From Gimesia chilikensis (GTDB lineage: Bacteria; Planctomycetota; Planctomycetia; Planctomycetales; Planctomycetaceae): a stretch of DNA of 64,000 nucleotides. The translations under genes were made by a program, and so were the position numbers. This document shows, piece after piece, positions 10,537-18,447 of this stretch. The stretch is taken from NCBI RefSeq assembly GCF_007744075.1, contig NZ_CP036266.1, forward strand, positions 6,061,748 through 6,125,747. The letters are read 5' to 3'. The notes beneath the pieces were generated by a model. The model was not told where the DNA came from and did not search any database. It saw only the letters and a list, made by a program, of their open reading frames with translations. Position 1 is the first letter of the stretch, and every line of letters starts with the position of its first letter.

Positions 10537-11622
10537 TTGCTGCAACTATCGATGATCGTCCCCACTTTGGGTGAGACAGACAATTTGGTCAGCAAACTAC
10601 CCCGGTTTGCAGATGAGATCGCAGGCAGCGGACTGTCTGCCGAGCTGATACTGGTGACTGACGATCCCTCCCGGGAGCTCAAGCAGGCATGTGACGTTCT
10701 GAACCCGAGCCTGCCCGTCCAGCTGATTTACCCGGAACAGTCTCAATCTCCCACAACCGCGATTCTAGACGGTCTGCAGGCGGCCTCAGGCGAATTTCTG
10801 CTGGTACTCACCGACGAATCCTGTCTTTCCCGCGAACTGATTCAGGCACTGAGCACTCCGCTGCTGGAGCAACAGGCTGATTTCGTGATGGGAGCCCCAG
10901 AGAATAAATCCGGTTCGCCACTCGCCAACTGGCTGGTTCGACCACTGACGAAGGAAAAAGATCCATGGGCGGACTGTTTTGCCCTCTCCCGGGACAAGCT
11001 TGAACAATGTGCGGAGCACCTCACCCCTTCAAGTCCGTACCCTGCCCTGGAATTACTCGTCAAAGGGGAATTCGAGGATGTCGTCACAGTTCCACTTGAT
11101 GATCACTCTCCTCGCAAACCAGCGTCTACTGTGGGTGAATGGTTTCGACTGGGGGTTCAGCTGAAAACGCTGTACGAGTTCAAATTCAAGAACTACGCTT
11201 ACTTCCTGCAGTTCGCGATTGTCGGCTCTTCCGGAGTCATCGTGAACCTGTTGGCGCTTTCGCTGCTGCTGGATCTGATGATCCGCCCCCTCGCGGTGGC
11301 AACTGCGATCTGGATTGCCATGACCAGCAACTTTCTGCTGAACCGACACATCACATTTTCGTACGCGCGACATGCCCCGCTGCTGAAACAGTACCTGGCC
11401 TACTGCGGCAGTTGCCTGACGGGGAATTTCTTCAACTGGCTGACCACGATGGTGCTGTGTGGTACGTTTGCTTTCTTTGCTGCCCAACCACTGATGGCAG
11501 CTCTCATCGGAATCCTGGTCGGCATGGGCTTTAATTTTCTGCTCTGCCGTCTACTCGTGTTCGGAAAACAGAAAACCGCAAGCTCAGCCCCCGTCAACGA
11601 GCCTGTCGAAAACCACTCTTAA
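10537..11622 (+). CDS. Glycosyltransferase 2-like / GtrA fusion
   Basis: 361-aa membrane protein. Residues ~1-200 resemble a family 2 glycosyltransferase of the dolichol-phosphate-mannose synthase type (MIVPTLGETDNL, LVTDDPS). Residues ~220-350 are a GtrA-like four-helix membrane domain (YFLQFAIVGSSGVIVN, FLLNRHITF). Such fusions usually move polyprenyl-linked sugars in envelope glycosylation. The usual DxD-type segment reads LTDESCLSREL here, so catalytic competence is uncertain. The frame opens with TTG 10537; ATG 10552 is an alternative, and neither has a clear ribosome site. The 3' end overlaps the convergent neighbour by 4 bp. Confidence 0.85.
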   Translation: MLQLSMIVPTLGETDNLVSKLPRFADEIAGSGLSAELILVTDDPSRELKQACDVLNPSLPVQLIYPEQSQSPTTAILDGLQAASGEFLLVLTDESCLSRELIQALSTPLLEQQADFVMGAPENKSGSPLANWLVRPLTKEKDPWADCFALSRDKLEQCAEHLTPSSPYPALELLVKGEFEDVVTVPLDDHSPRKPASTVGEWFRLGVQLKTLYEFKFKNYAYFLQFAIVGSSGVIVNLLALSLLLDLMIRPLAVATAIWIAMTSNFLLNRHITFSYARHAPLLKQYLAYCGSCLTGNFFNWLTTMVLCGTFAFFAAQPLMAALIGILVGMGFNFLLCRLLVFGKQKTASSAPVNEPVENHS

Positions 11623-12458
11623 AGTTCGCCAGGCTGATCGCCGGGCGCAGGTGGTTGGCGTTTCTGCTGTTGGGCCATTTTGCGTTGAAACTGCTCGAAC
11701 GAATGCGTCAGGGAATCGAGCAGTCGGGGAATGTTGGGAGCAGCCAGATGCACGCGTGCGGAAACACAGGAGCGGGGAAAGAATGTCGTGATGAAATCGA
11801 ATGAAAACTCGGTCGCAGAATGGCCGATCCGGACTGCGTTCGCATAGACGCCGCTCAGCATTTCATCCGGCAGCTTCAATTCATCGTAAAGCTCTTCCGC
11901 GGAAGGTGGTTTCTGTGCCGCTTCTGTTGTTTTATCGGCTACGTGTGGCTGCGGTACAGCCTGTGGTGGATTCGCATCCGGTGTGACGGTCTCGCCGACA
12001 GCACCTGAGCCCCCAGCAGAGGTGCCTGAAGGAACATCTGAAACCGGGGGGGTCGGTGCATCAGGCTCGGGAGATTCCAGGCCGGCTCCTACGTTAATGG
12101 CATCGGAGGAACTGGTAACCTGCGGCGGCAGTGGAGCCGGCATCGCGGGGAAACCAAACCGGTTCTCGTAGTTGGTGAGATTGTCGCGCAGGGCCCGGAT
12201 CATCTGCGGTACGACTCCAATCGGCAGCACGACGCGGGCGACGACCTGCTGGGGAGTTGAGATGCGCAACAGGAAGTCCAGAATAAATTCGTGTCCCCCC
12301 TGCAGAACGACAGCCCCCGTACTGAAGACGCCTCGGGAAACCCCTTCCGGGACCCGGGCACTCACCTGGGAATGACGGATTTCCTGAGTATGACGTTCCG
12401 GATTGAACTCTCCAGACGATTCATCGTTGTTCCCTGCTGGTGTTGATTCATCACTCAT
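11619..12458 (-). CDS. Protein with two DUF3467 domains
   Basis: 279-aa soluble protein. Residues ~28-105 and ~195-262 both resemble DUF3467: each has a segment such as EFILDFLLR or EFSFDFITTF, followed by vxaRVxL and a helix LxxLxxxxxxYExRFG or equivalent. A Pro/Ala/Ser-rich linker (~105-190) joins them. DUF3467 has no settled function. Two copies in one chain is less usual and suggests an intramolecular pair. ATG 12458. Confidence 0.75.
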   Translation of the reverse strand: MSDESTPAGNNDESSGEFNPERHTQEIRHSQVSARVPEGVSRGVFSTGAVVLQGGHEFILDFLLRISTPQQVVARVVLPIGVVPQMIRALRDNLTNYENRFGFPAMPAPLPPQVTSSSDAINVGAGLESPEPDAPTPPVSDVPSGTSAGGSGAVGETVTPDANPPQAVPQPHVADKTTEAAQKPPSAEELYDELKLPDEMLSGVYANAVRIGHSATEFSFDFITTFFPRSCVSARVHLAAPNIPRLLDSLTHSFEQFQRKMAQQQKRQPPAPGDQPGEL

Positions 12459-12536
12459 GGTTTCGATTTCGTTCTTTCAGAATTCTCAAGTTGTCTGTCA
12501 TTGTCCGGATTGAATTCCGTTCGCGACTGCTCAGTC

Positions 12537-13469
12537 TTATGTTTCCAGGACGCGCAGTTCCCGAGGCAGAGGAAAGCGAACGGATTCGTTACGAATCGTC
12601 GCTGTCTCTACTTCCGCCTGATATTTTTCTGCTAAATGAGTGACCAGTTCATCAACGACGACTTCGGGTGCACTCGCACCTGCAGTAATCAGGATCGACT
12701 CACAACCCTCCAGCCATTCCGGGTTCAGTTCCTGAACCCCATCGATGAGATACGATGGTTTGCCGACCGTCTTGCCGATCTCCATCAGTCGTTTGCTGTT
12801 GGAACTGTTCTGGCTCCCGAGGACCAGTACCAGGTCGGCTCGGGGAACCAGTTCGGTCACCGCCTCCTGACGATTGGTCGTGGCATAACAGATGTCTTCC
12901 TTGGGAGGGCTTTCGATCTGCGGGTATTTCTGCTTCAGACTCTGAATCACCCGACCAGCTTCTTCCACGCTCAAAGTGGTCTGCGTCAGATAAGCCAGTT
13001 TCGCATCTTCCGGAAATGACAGATCAGCAACCTCTTCCGGGGTTTCGATCAGCGTGATGCTCTCCGGTGCTTCGCCCATCGTGCCAATGACTTCATCGTG
13101 TCCTTCATGGCCGATCAGAATGATGTTGTAACCGGACTGGGCGTATTTAATCGCTTCGGTATGAACTTTGGTTACCAGCGGGCAGGTCGCGTCAATCGTG
13201 CGAATGTTCCGATCGCGGGCTTCCTGACGAATCTGGGGAGACACCCCATGTGCACTGAAGACGAGAATCGAATTTTCCGGGACTTCACTCACCGTATCAA
13301 CGAAGGTGACTCCCAGACTGGTAAACTTATTGACGACGTATTTATTGTGGACGATTTCGTGATAGACGTAGATCTCGCTACCGAAAATACGAATGACTTC
13401 TTCGAGACATTCGATCGCCATATTAACTCCCGCACAGAAACCGCGGGGATTTGCCAGAATGACTTTCAT
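12537..13469 (-). CDS. ispH: 4-hydroxy-3-methylbut-2-enyl diphosphate reductase
   Basis: 310-aa Fe-S enzyme for the last step of the MEP isoprenoid pathway, giving IPP and DMAPP. The three cluster cysteines sit in NPRGFCAGV, IDATCPLVTKVH and DICYATTNRQ. HNKYVV, the GHEGHDEVIGTMGE His/Glu motif and GSQNSSNS are also present. ATG 13469 gives the usual family N-terminus MKVILANPRGFCAG. The frame continues 5 codons upstream to GTG 13484. A 14-bp palindrome lies 28 bp before the start. Confidence 0.95.
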   Translation of the reverse strand: MKVILANPRGFCAGVNMAIECLEEVIRIFGSEIYVYHEIVHNKYVVNKFTSLGVTFVDTVSEVPENSILVFSAHGVSPQIRQEARDRNIRTIDATCPLVTKVHTEAIKYAQSGYNIILIGHEGHDEVIGTMGEAPESITLIETPEEVADLSFPEDAKLAYLTQTTLSVEEAGRVIQSLKQKYPQIESPPKEDICYATTNRQEAVTELVPRADLVLVLGSQNSSNSKRLMEIGKTVGKPSYLIDGVQELNPEWLEGCESILITAGASAPEVVVDELVTHLAEKYQAEVETATIRNESVRFPLPRELRVLET

Positions 13470-13496
13470 TGAATTTGGTACCACTAAAGCAGAGAT

Positions 13497-13510
13497 GAAC
13501 AGATCTGTTC
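13497..13510. promoter_or_regulatory. 14-bp palindrome upstream of ispH
   Basis: GAACAGATCTGTTC, a perfect palindrome 28 bp before the chosen ispH start (13 bp before the alternative GTG). The position suits an operator, but no regulator can be named. It resembles but does not match the GAAC-N4-GTTC LexA box of Gram-positive bacteria, since the spacing here is 6. Confidence 0.3.
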
Positions 13511-13714
13511 CTGCAGCGAAATCCAGCAGCCTGCTCCCGAATTCACAATCATCAGAGAGTCAGCATGTCACTGGAATAACTCCGCCACACGGTGCAGGTC
13601 GCTTTCCAGCAGCCCTGCACCTGTATTCTATGACGAACGGCAGAGTAAACCAAATCCCTACGGTTGAAAAATCGGACTTTCTGTACAGGAATGCCCCTGT
13701 TTTACAGCGAAATC

Positions 13715-15577
13715 CTATTCCACGGTCACGCTTTTCGCCAGATTCCGCGGCCGGTCGACATTACAGCCTCGCTGGACCGCAATGTGATAGGACAGCAGTT
13801 GCAGCGGAATCGCAGTCACCAGCGGTTGCAGGAAATCATCGACATCCGGCACATAAATCACATCGTCGGCGATGTCGGCGATTTTGCGGTCCCCTTCACA
13901 GGCGATGGCAATGACGGGACCTTTCCGCGCTTTTACTTCTTCGAGGTTACTCATCACCTTGGGATAAATCTGACCCCGCGGCACCACAAAGACACTGGGG
14001 GTCTCTTCATCCACCAGTGCAATTGGGCCGTGCTTCATCTCAGCAGCAGGATACCCTTCTGCATGAATATAACTGATTTCCTTCAGCTTCAAGGCACCTT
14101 CCAATGCACCAGGGAAGTTATACAGTCTGCCGAGATAGAGGAAATTGTTGAAGTTGCAGTACTTCTGTGAGATCTCTTTGACCAGATCATTACATTCCAG
14201 GCACTTGCGTACCTGATCGGGAACCTGGTGAATGGCGTCGATAATCCGGCGACCGGCGGGATACGACAGGTGCCGCATGCGTCCCAGAAACAGTGCCAGC
14301 TGTATCAATACCATCACCTGGGAAGTGAATGCCTTGGTAGACGCGACTCCCACTTCGGGACCGGCGTGCAGATAGATTCCGCCATCGGCTTCACGGGCAA
14401 TCGTCGAACCGACGACATTACAGATGGCCAACGTAGGATGTCCTTTGCGTTTACATTCCCGCATCGCTGCCAGCGTATCTGCCGTTTCACCACTCTGGGT
14501 GATGGCGAAGATCATTGTGTTTTCCGACATGGGAGGATTGCGATAACGCAGTTCGCTCGCGTATTCGACCTCCGTCGGAATCCGTGCGAATTCTTCCAGC
14601 AGGTATTCGCCTACCAGACCGGAGTGCCAACTGGTACCACAGGCGGTCAGCACCACGCGATCGATCTTGCGCAGCTGCTGTGGATCGAGATTCAGACCAC
14701 CGAATTTCGCGGTGGCCTCATCTTCATCGATGCGTCCCCGCATCGCATTTTCCAGCGTTTGCGGCTGTTCGAAGATCTCTTTCAGCATGTAATGTTCAAA
14801 GTCACCCAGGTCGGCATCTTCGCTGACCTGGTCGAGTGTCTGAATCGAGGGTGTCTGCTGACCTTCATCCCGATGGAAGACTTCGACTTCATCCCGCGTG
14901 AGTACAGCGACTTCATGGTCCGAAAGATAAATCACTTCTTCGGTATAACCTATCAGCGGACTCGCATCGCTGGCAATAAAATGTTCGCCCTTGCCGACGC
15001 CGATCACCAGGGGGCTGCCCAGGCGGGCGGCGATCATGACATCGGGCAGTTCCCGGAACAGGATCACCAGACCGTAGGTTCCCTTCAGCTTGGAGAGGGT
15101 ATTCTCCACCGCCTTCAGGTACGTGTTCGTATCATCCAGGCTTTCACCCAGTTTGATCTGTTCTTCCAGATGGTGCGAGAGCAGGTGCGCGATCGTCTCT
15201 GAATCGGTGGTTGTGCGGAAGACATAGCCCAGTGCCTGCAGCTTGGACCGCAGGGATGCGTAGTTTTCGATCACCCCGTTATGCACGATGATGACTTCAC
15301 CGTTTCCGCCGACATGCGGATGTGAATTCTGGTCGTTGGTTTCGCCGTGAGTGGCCCAGCGGGTGTGTCCGATACCGACGCTGCCCTTGATCGGGCTCGA
15401 CTTGTACAGGGCCGCCATCTCCATGACGCGCCCTTTTTTCTTGCGAACCTCAATATCGCTGCCCGTATGGACTGCGACACCGGCACTGTCATAGCCACGG
15501 TATTCCAGTTTCTGAAGCCCTTTGATCAGCAGCGGGCCCGCTGGCCGATGTCCAATATAGCCGACAATTCCACACAT
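13715..15577 (-). CDS. glmS: Glutamine--fructose-6-phosphate aminotransferase (isomerizing)
   Basis: 620-aa cytoplasmic enzyme making glucosamine 6-phosphate, the entry to cell-wall amino sugars. The N-terminal glutaminase domain starts MCGIVGYIG (catalytic Cys2 after Met removal) with GLQKLEYRGYDSAGV and GHTRWATHG. Two SIS domains follow (TACGTSWHSG, TQSGETADT; LGRLYNFPGALEGALKLKEISYIHAEG). The C-terminus RPRNLAKSVTVE is canonical. Start ATG 15577 with GGAG upstream. I saw no glmS ribozyme-like leader. Confidence 0.97.
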   Translation of the reverse strand: MCGIVGYIGHRPAGPLLIKGLQKLEYRGYDSAGVAVHTGSDIEVRKKKGRVMEMAALYKSSPIKGSVGIGHTRWATHGETNDQNSHPHVGGNGEVIIVHNGVIENYASLRSKLQALGYVFRTTTDSETIAHLLSHHLEEQIKLGESLDDTNTYLKAVENTLSKLKGTYGLVILFRELPDVMIAARLGSPLVIGVGKGEHFIASDASPLIGYTEEVIYLSDHEVAVLTRDEVEVFHRDEGQQTPSIQTLDQVSEDADLGDFEHYMLKEIFEQPQTLENAMRGRIDEDEATAKFGGLNLDPQQLRKIDRVVLTACGTSWHSGLVGEYLLEEFARIPTEVEYASELRYRNPPMSENTMIFAITQSGETADTLAAMRECKRKGHPTLAICNVVGSTIAREADGGIYLHAGPEVGVASTKAFTSQVMVLIQLALFLGRMRHLSYPAGRRIIDAIHQVPDQVRKCLECNDLVKEISQKYCNFNNFLYLGRLYNFPGALEGALKLKEISYIHAEGYPAAEMKHGPIALVDEETPSVFVVPRGQIYPKVMSNLEEVKARKGPVIAIACEGDRKIADIADDVIYVPDVDDFLQPLVTAIPLQLLSYHIAVQRGCNVDRPRNLAKSVTVE

Positions 15578-15942
15578 AAACTCGCGCTCCGTCGCTGGAT
15601 GAGGGAAAACCGTTTAGATTTGAGAAACCTGTCTGGCGACACCAGCAGTCAGACTGCTCTCCGTCCGTGAGATTTCAGTCTGCAGGATTCCGTGATTTTA
15701 TAAAAAGGATGGTCTCAAGCCGGACCGATGGCGAAACCACCGGCAGGAATGAGACCTGACAGGTACTTAGGGGAGCTGGAAGATATCACAAGTCTTGAAA
15801 ATGAGTCAACCACGTTTCGCGGATCTCTCGAAGTTCTGCAGTGCGATTCTGATCCAGTTGTCTAGCCGCAAACTATTTGTTGCCAGAGCTTTAGCAAATC
15901 GGTCTCTGCAGAACGGGGAGAGAAGCCCAGAGTGGTGTACTT
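15578..15942. other. Intergenic region upstream of glmS
   Basis: No gene visible. It contains the long two-part hairpin at 15711-15756 and otherwise unremarkable sequence that must include the glmS promoter. Confidence 0.5.
15703..15756 (-). terminator. Two-part hairpin with T-run before glmS
   Basis: Outer arms GGTCTCA (15711-15717) and TGAGACC (15750-15756), inner arms GCCGG (15719-15723) and CCGGC (15740-15744). On the minus strand it is followed by ATCCTTTTTAT. It is either the terminator of the upstream cofactor operon, 190 bp after its last stop codon, or an attenuator in the glmS leader, ~130 bp before glmS. Confidence 0.6.
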
Positions 15943-16968
15943 TCATTCCTTCAGCTGAACACGCTCTGCCGCCAGGCGGGCCACTGCGAATGCACAGGCG
16001 GCATCAGCGACGGAGGCATCAAAGATTTCCGCCACGTTCGTCAAACGAGCCTGGCTGAGCACCGGATGAGATTTGACGATCTTTTCGGCTAAAAAGACGG
16101 CACTTCCACTGATGAGTACCGCTGTGATCGGCTCTGTGACGCGAGCCAGTACCTGATCGATGGCCCGGTGGATCTGGTCCTGGTGACGCTCCGCCAGCCA
16201 TTCCGCCATCTGCTGTACTTCTTCTGTTGAAATTTCTGTTAAATCGCAGCAGACGGAACGCGCCAGGCGTATCTCGGCTGCTTCCCGGGTTGCCGGCTGG
16301 CCGTTGGCGGTATCCAGGTCGGCCGCATCCTCGGGCCGCATGTTCAGTAAGAGGTACAAATCGAGGGTTGTCGCGAAGCTCTCCGCTGCCAGGGGGCACT
16401 GCTGGTCTCGTAACGGAACAGAGTGCGAAAGCATGGCGAGCGGCGTCCGTCGGCCCCCGGTGTAAACCAGCTCCCCTGAGAGCAGCCGTTCTACATCCGT
16501 CAGCCCTGCCGGTACGGGAAAGCCCTGTTCCAGTGGAATGATGTCGGTCGTTGTCGAGCCGATATCGATCAGCAGGCCCCCCGGTTCCTGAACCATCCGC
16601 CCGACCCAGGTAGCCAGAGCATGCCAGTTCGCTGCTGCTGCCAGTAAAGGATATTCGCGGGCGATGTCGGTCGTGATGAACTCGGCTCCCGTCGACCAGA
16701 CGATGACCGGAGCCGGTGTTACCGCGGCTTCGATGGCAGACAGGATCTGATCCACGCCCGCAGCTTTCGTTTCAAAACAGTCAGCCAGTTCGCCGGTCAT
16801 TGTTACCGCGACCAGGTCGGGGCGTGAAAAATTGGTCAGCAACTCTCGCAAAGCGTCTGCTAATAATTCTGGTGTCTTCCAGAGCGGGAACGGGACGGAA
16901 TGCGCTTTCCCGTCACAGTCCGCCGCCTTCAGATTCGCACCGCCCACATCCAGACCGATTACATACAT
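15943..16968 (-). CDS. Hydantoinase/oxoprolinase-family C1-cofactor protein (MfnF/OrfY-like)
   Basis: 341-aa ASKHA-fold protein beginning MYVIGLDVGGANLKA, with a second nucleotide-site motif GGLLIDIGSTTTDIIPL and AVLISGSAVFL near the C-terminus. It resembles the 'H4MPT-linked C1 transfer pathway' family: OrfY of methylotroph clusters and MfnF of methanogens, which joins the aminomethylfuran and glutamyl-tyramine halves of methanofuran. The family assignment is from memory of motifs. The gene 14-17 bp upstream is an ATP-grasp protein of the kind (MfnD/Orf17) that acts earlier in the same pathway, which supports it. ATG 16968 preferred over GTG 16971. Confidence 0.75.
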   Translation of the reverse strand: MYVIGLDVGGANLKAADCDGKAHSVPFPLWKTPELLADALRELLTNFSRPDLVAVTMTGELADCFETKAAGVDQILSAIEAAVTPAPVIVWSTGAEFITTDIAREYPLLAAAANWHALATWVGRMVQEPGGLLIDIGSTTTDIIPLEQGFPVPAGLTDVERLLSGELVYTGGRRTPLAMLSHSVPLRDQQCPLAAESFATTLDLYLLLNMRPEDAADLDTANGQPATREAAEIRLARSVCCDLTEISTEEVQQMAEWLAERHQDQIHRAIDQVLARVTEPITAVLISGSAVFLAEKIVKSHPVLSQARLTNVAEIFDASVADAACAFAVARLAAERVQLKE

Positions 16969-16985
16969 CACATGTCTTTCTCTGA

Positions 16986-18038
16986 TTACGCAAGCCGTTG
17001 GAAACTTCCATCAGGCTGGAAGGACACAGCTTGCTCTAGATCCCACTTCAGGTTGGACGCTCCCGCGGAGAAACCTGTAACCCATGCAGCCAGATTATCG
17101 GGAGTTAACCGTCGATAACCGGTGTAAGCGGTCGTCAGGCGCGGATTGATTTCCACGAGCACAGGTGCAAGTGGTGTCCGGTCAGGCAACAGAATATCAA
17201 AGCCCACGTATCCCGCAAGTCCGGGGAGCAGATCACAGGTCTGAGAGATTAACTCCTGAATCGCGGATCTGGCGTCAGGTTCCAGTCGCGCGGGAATCCG
17301 GCCTCCCTGATAGAGAAACCGAGGTTCCCAAGAGAGAGTCTGTTCCCCGATCGGTAACAGTTCACAGCGCGCGTCCTGAATCAGAGCCGCAGCAGAAAGT
17401 GATTTTCCTTCCAGCCAGGGCTGCCAGATCAAGTCAGCTGCGCCTGCCTGTCTACCAGTAAACCAGTTGTGCCACTCTTCTGGTTGGTTGAATCGCAGTA
17501 ATCCCATGCCGCCTGCTCCCCAGCGATGTTTGACCAGACAGGGAAAGCGGGTGGGAAGCTCGGCTGCTTCACTCAGCAATGCAGTCTCAATTGTGGGGAT
17601 GCCCGCTTTCTGCAATACCTGATAGAGCTGCCACTTATCTGAGGTCAACTGAATCGTAGTTGGGTCGGGCCCCAGCACACAGGCTCCGGTTTCCACCGCC
17701 CAGCGGGTTCTCGTTAACAGTAGATCATCAAATTCGGGGGCAATCACCCAAACCAGATCGGCCTGCTGACAGGCCTGACAAAAGTACTCCGATTCAGTCT
17801 CAGGTTGATCCACGCGCTGGATGTAAAGTCGCTGCTCCTGTTCCGCCTGCTGAAATTCCGGAGCCGTCAGCAGGCCCGGTTGTACGCAGGTCCGGACCTG
17901 AATACCGGGAATCTGCAACAGATCAGACAAAACCGCTTCCAGCATCGCCGTCCCTTCAGCCAGCAGGGAGGGCTCAGATTCCGCCAGCGGGCAGCCACCA
18001 CTACAGAGATATTCGGAGACAAAAACGGTCGATAACAT
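16986..18038 (-). CDS. ATP-grasp ligase, MfnD/Orf17-like
   Basis: 350-aa cytoplasmic ATP-grasp protein: N-terminal domain MLSTVFVSEYLCSGGCP, central FPCLVKHRWGAGGMGLLRF (nucleotide lysine and Gly loop), C-terminal LVEINPRLTTAYTGYRRL (metal-binding Glu/Asn). It resembles the ATP-grasp proteins of tetrahydromethanopterin/methanofuran gene clusters. MfnD ligates glutamate to tyramine. It is first in a two-gene minus-strand operon with the MfnF-like gene. Neither fae, mch nor mtdB is in the window. Confidence 0.72.
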   Translation of the reverse strand: MLSTVFVSEYLCSGGCPLAESEPSLLAEGTAMLEAVLSDLLQIPGIQVRTCVQPGLLTAPEFQQAEQEQRLYIQRVDQPETESEYFCQACQQADLVWVIAPEFDDLLLTRTRWAVETGACVLGPDPTTIQLTSDKWQLYQVLQKAGIPTIETALLSEAAELPTRFPCLVKHRWGAGGMGLLRFNQPEEWHNWFTGRQAGAADLIWQPWLEGKSLSAAALIQDARCELLPIGEQTLSWEPRFLYQGGRIPARLEPDARSAIQELISQTCDLLPGLAGYVGFDILLPDRTPLAPVLVEINPRLTTAYTGYRRLTPDNLAAWVTGFSAGASNLKWDLEQAVSFQPDGSFQRLA

Positions 18039-18447
18039 GCCAGATTCGATTCAATTCAGTCTGATTTCAGACGCAGAGACGAAGCACGCCGGACCAGATA
18101 TCCGTTATCAGGGGTATTGCCGAAACGAAGCGCACTATTTCCTCAGTCTAAAAACTCTGACAGGTTTTGTTAATTGACACTACTGTTGATCTCGCTGAAT
18201 TCCTTCTGTTTTGGCTCGCCTCACTCTATCAGTCAAACAGTGCTGGAACTGTTGATTGTGTGGCTGGATTCATCCTTAAAAGCGACAAAGTTTCTGAAAA
18301 CGGATTCTGCTGTTTGATCCCTGTTTTCAGGTCTGAATTCTCGCTCTTACTATTTAAAATTTCTGTCAATTGTCTGCCTGTTGCACTTAAGTTTGCATGA
18401 TAAACTTTGAATGGAATCCGTTTCTTTTGAATTTAAGAGGATTGTTC
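18039..18447. other. Divergent intergenic region
   Basis: No credible gene. TTGACA occurs at 18174-18179 on the plus strand, but the -10 candidate (~18196-18201, TGAATT) is poor. The word TTTGAATGGAATCC lies at 18406-18419, 28 bp before the next start codon. Confidence 0.4.
18406..18419 (+). repeat. 14-base word, copy 1 (TTTGAATGGAATCC)
   Basis: First of three exact copies in the window (others at 24958-24971 minus and 45532-45545 plus). Here it lies in the leader of a lipoprotein gene, or in its first codons if the upstream ATG at 18397 is used. Confidence 0.5.

Noticed and set aside
14228-15202. 324-aa plus-strand frame opposite glmS
   Set aside because: It is fully antisense to a canonical glmS gene, its composition (Phe/Gln/Arg-rich) follows the complement of that gene, and it has no recognisable family.
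15578-15756. glmS ribozyme or riboswitch
   Set aside because: No double-pseudoknot core sequence recognisable; the only structure is a simple two-part hairpin.
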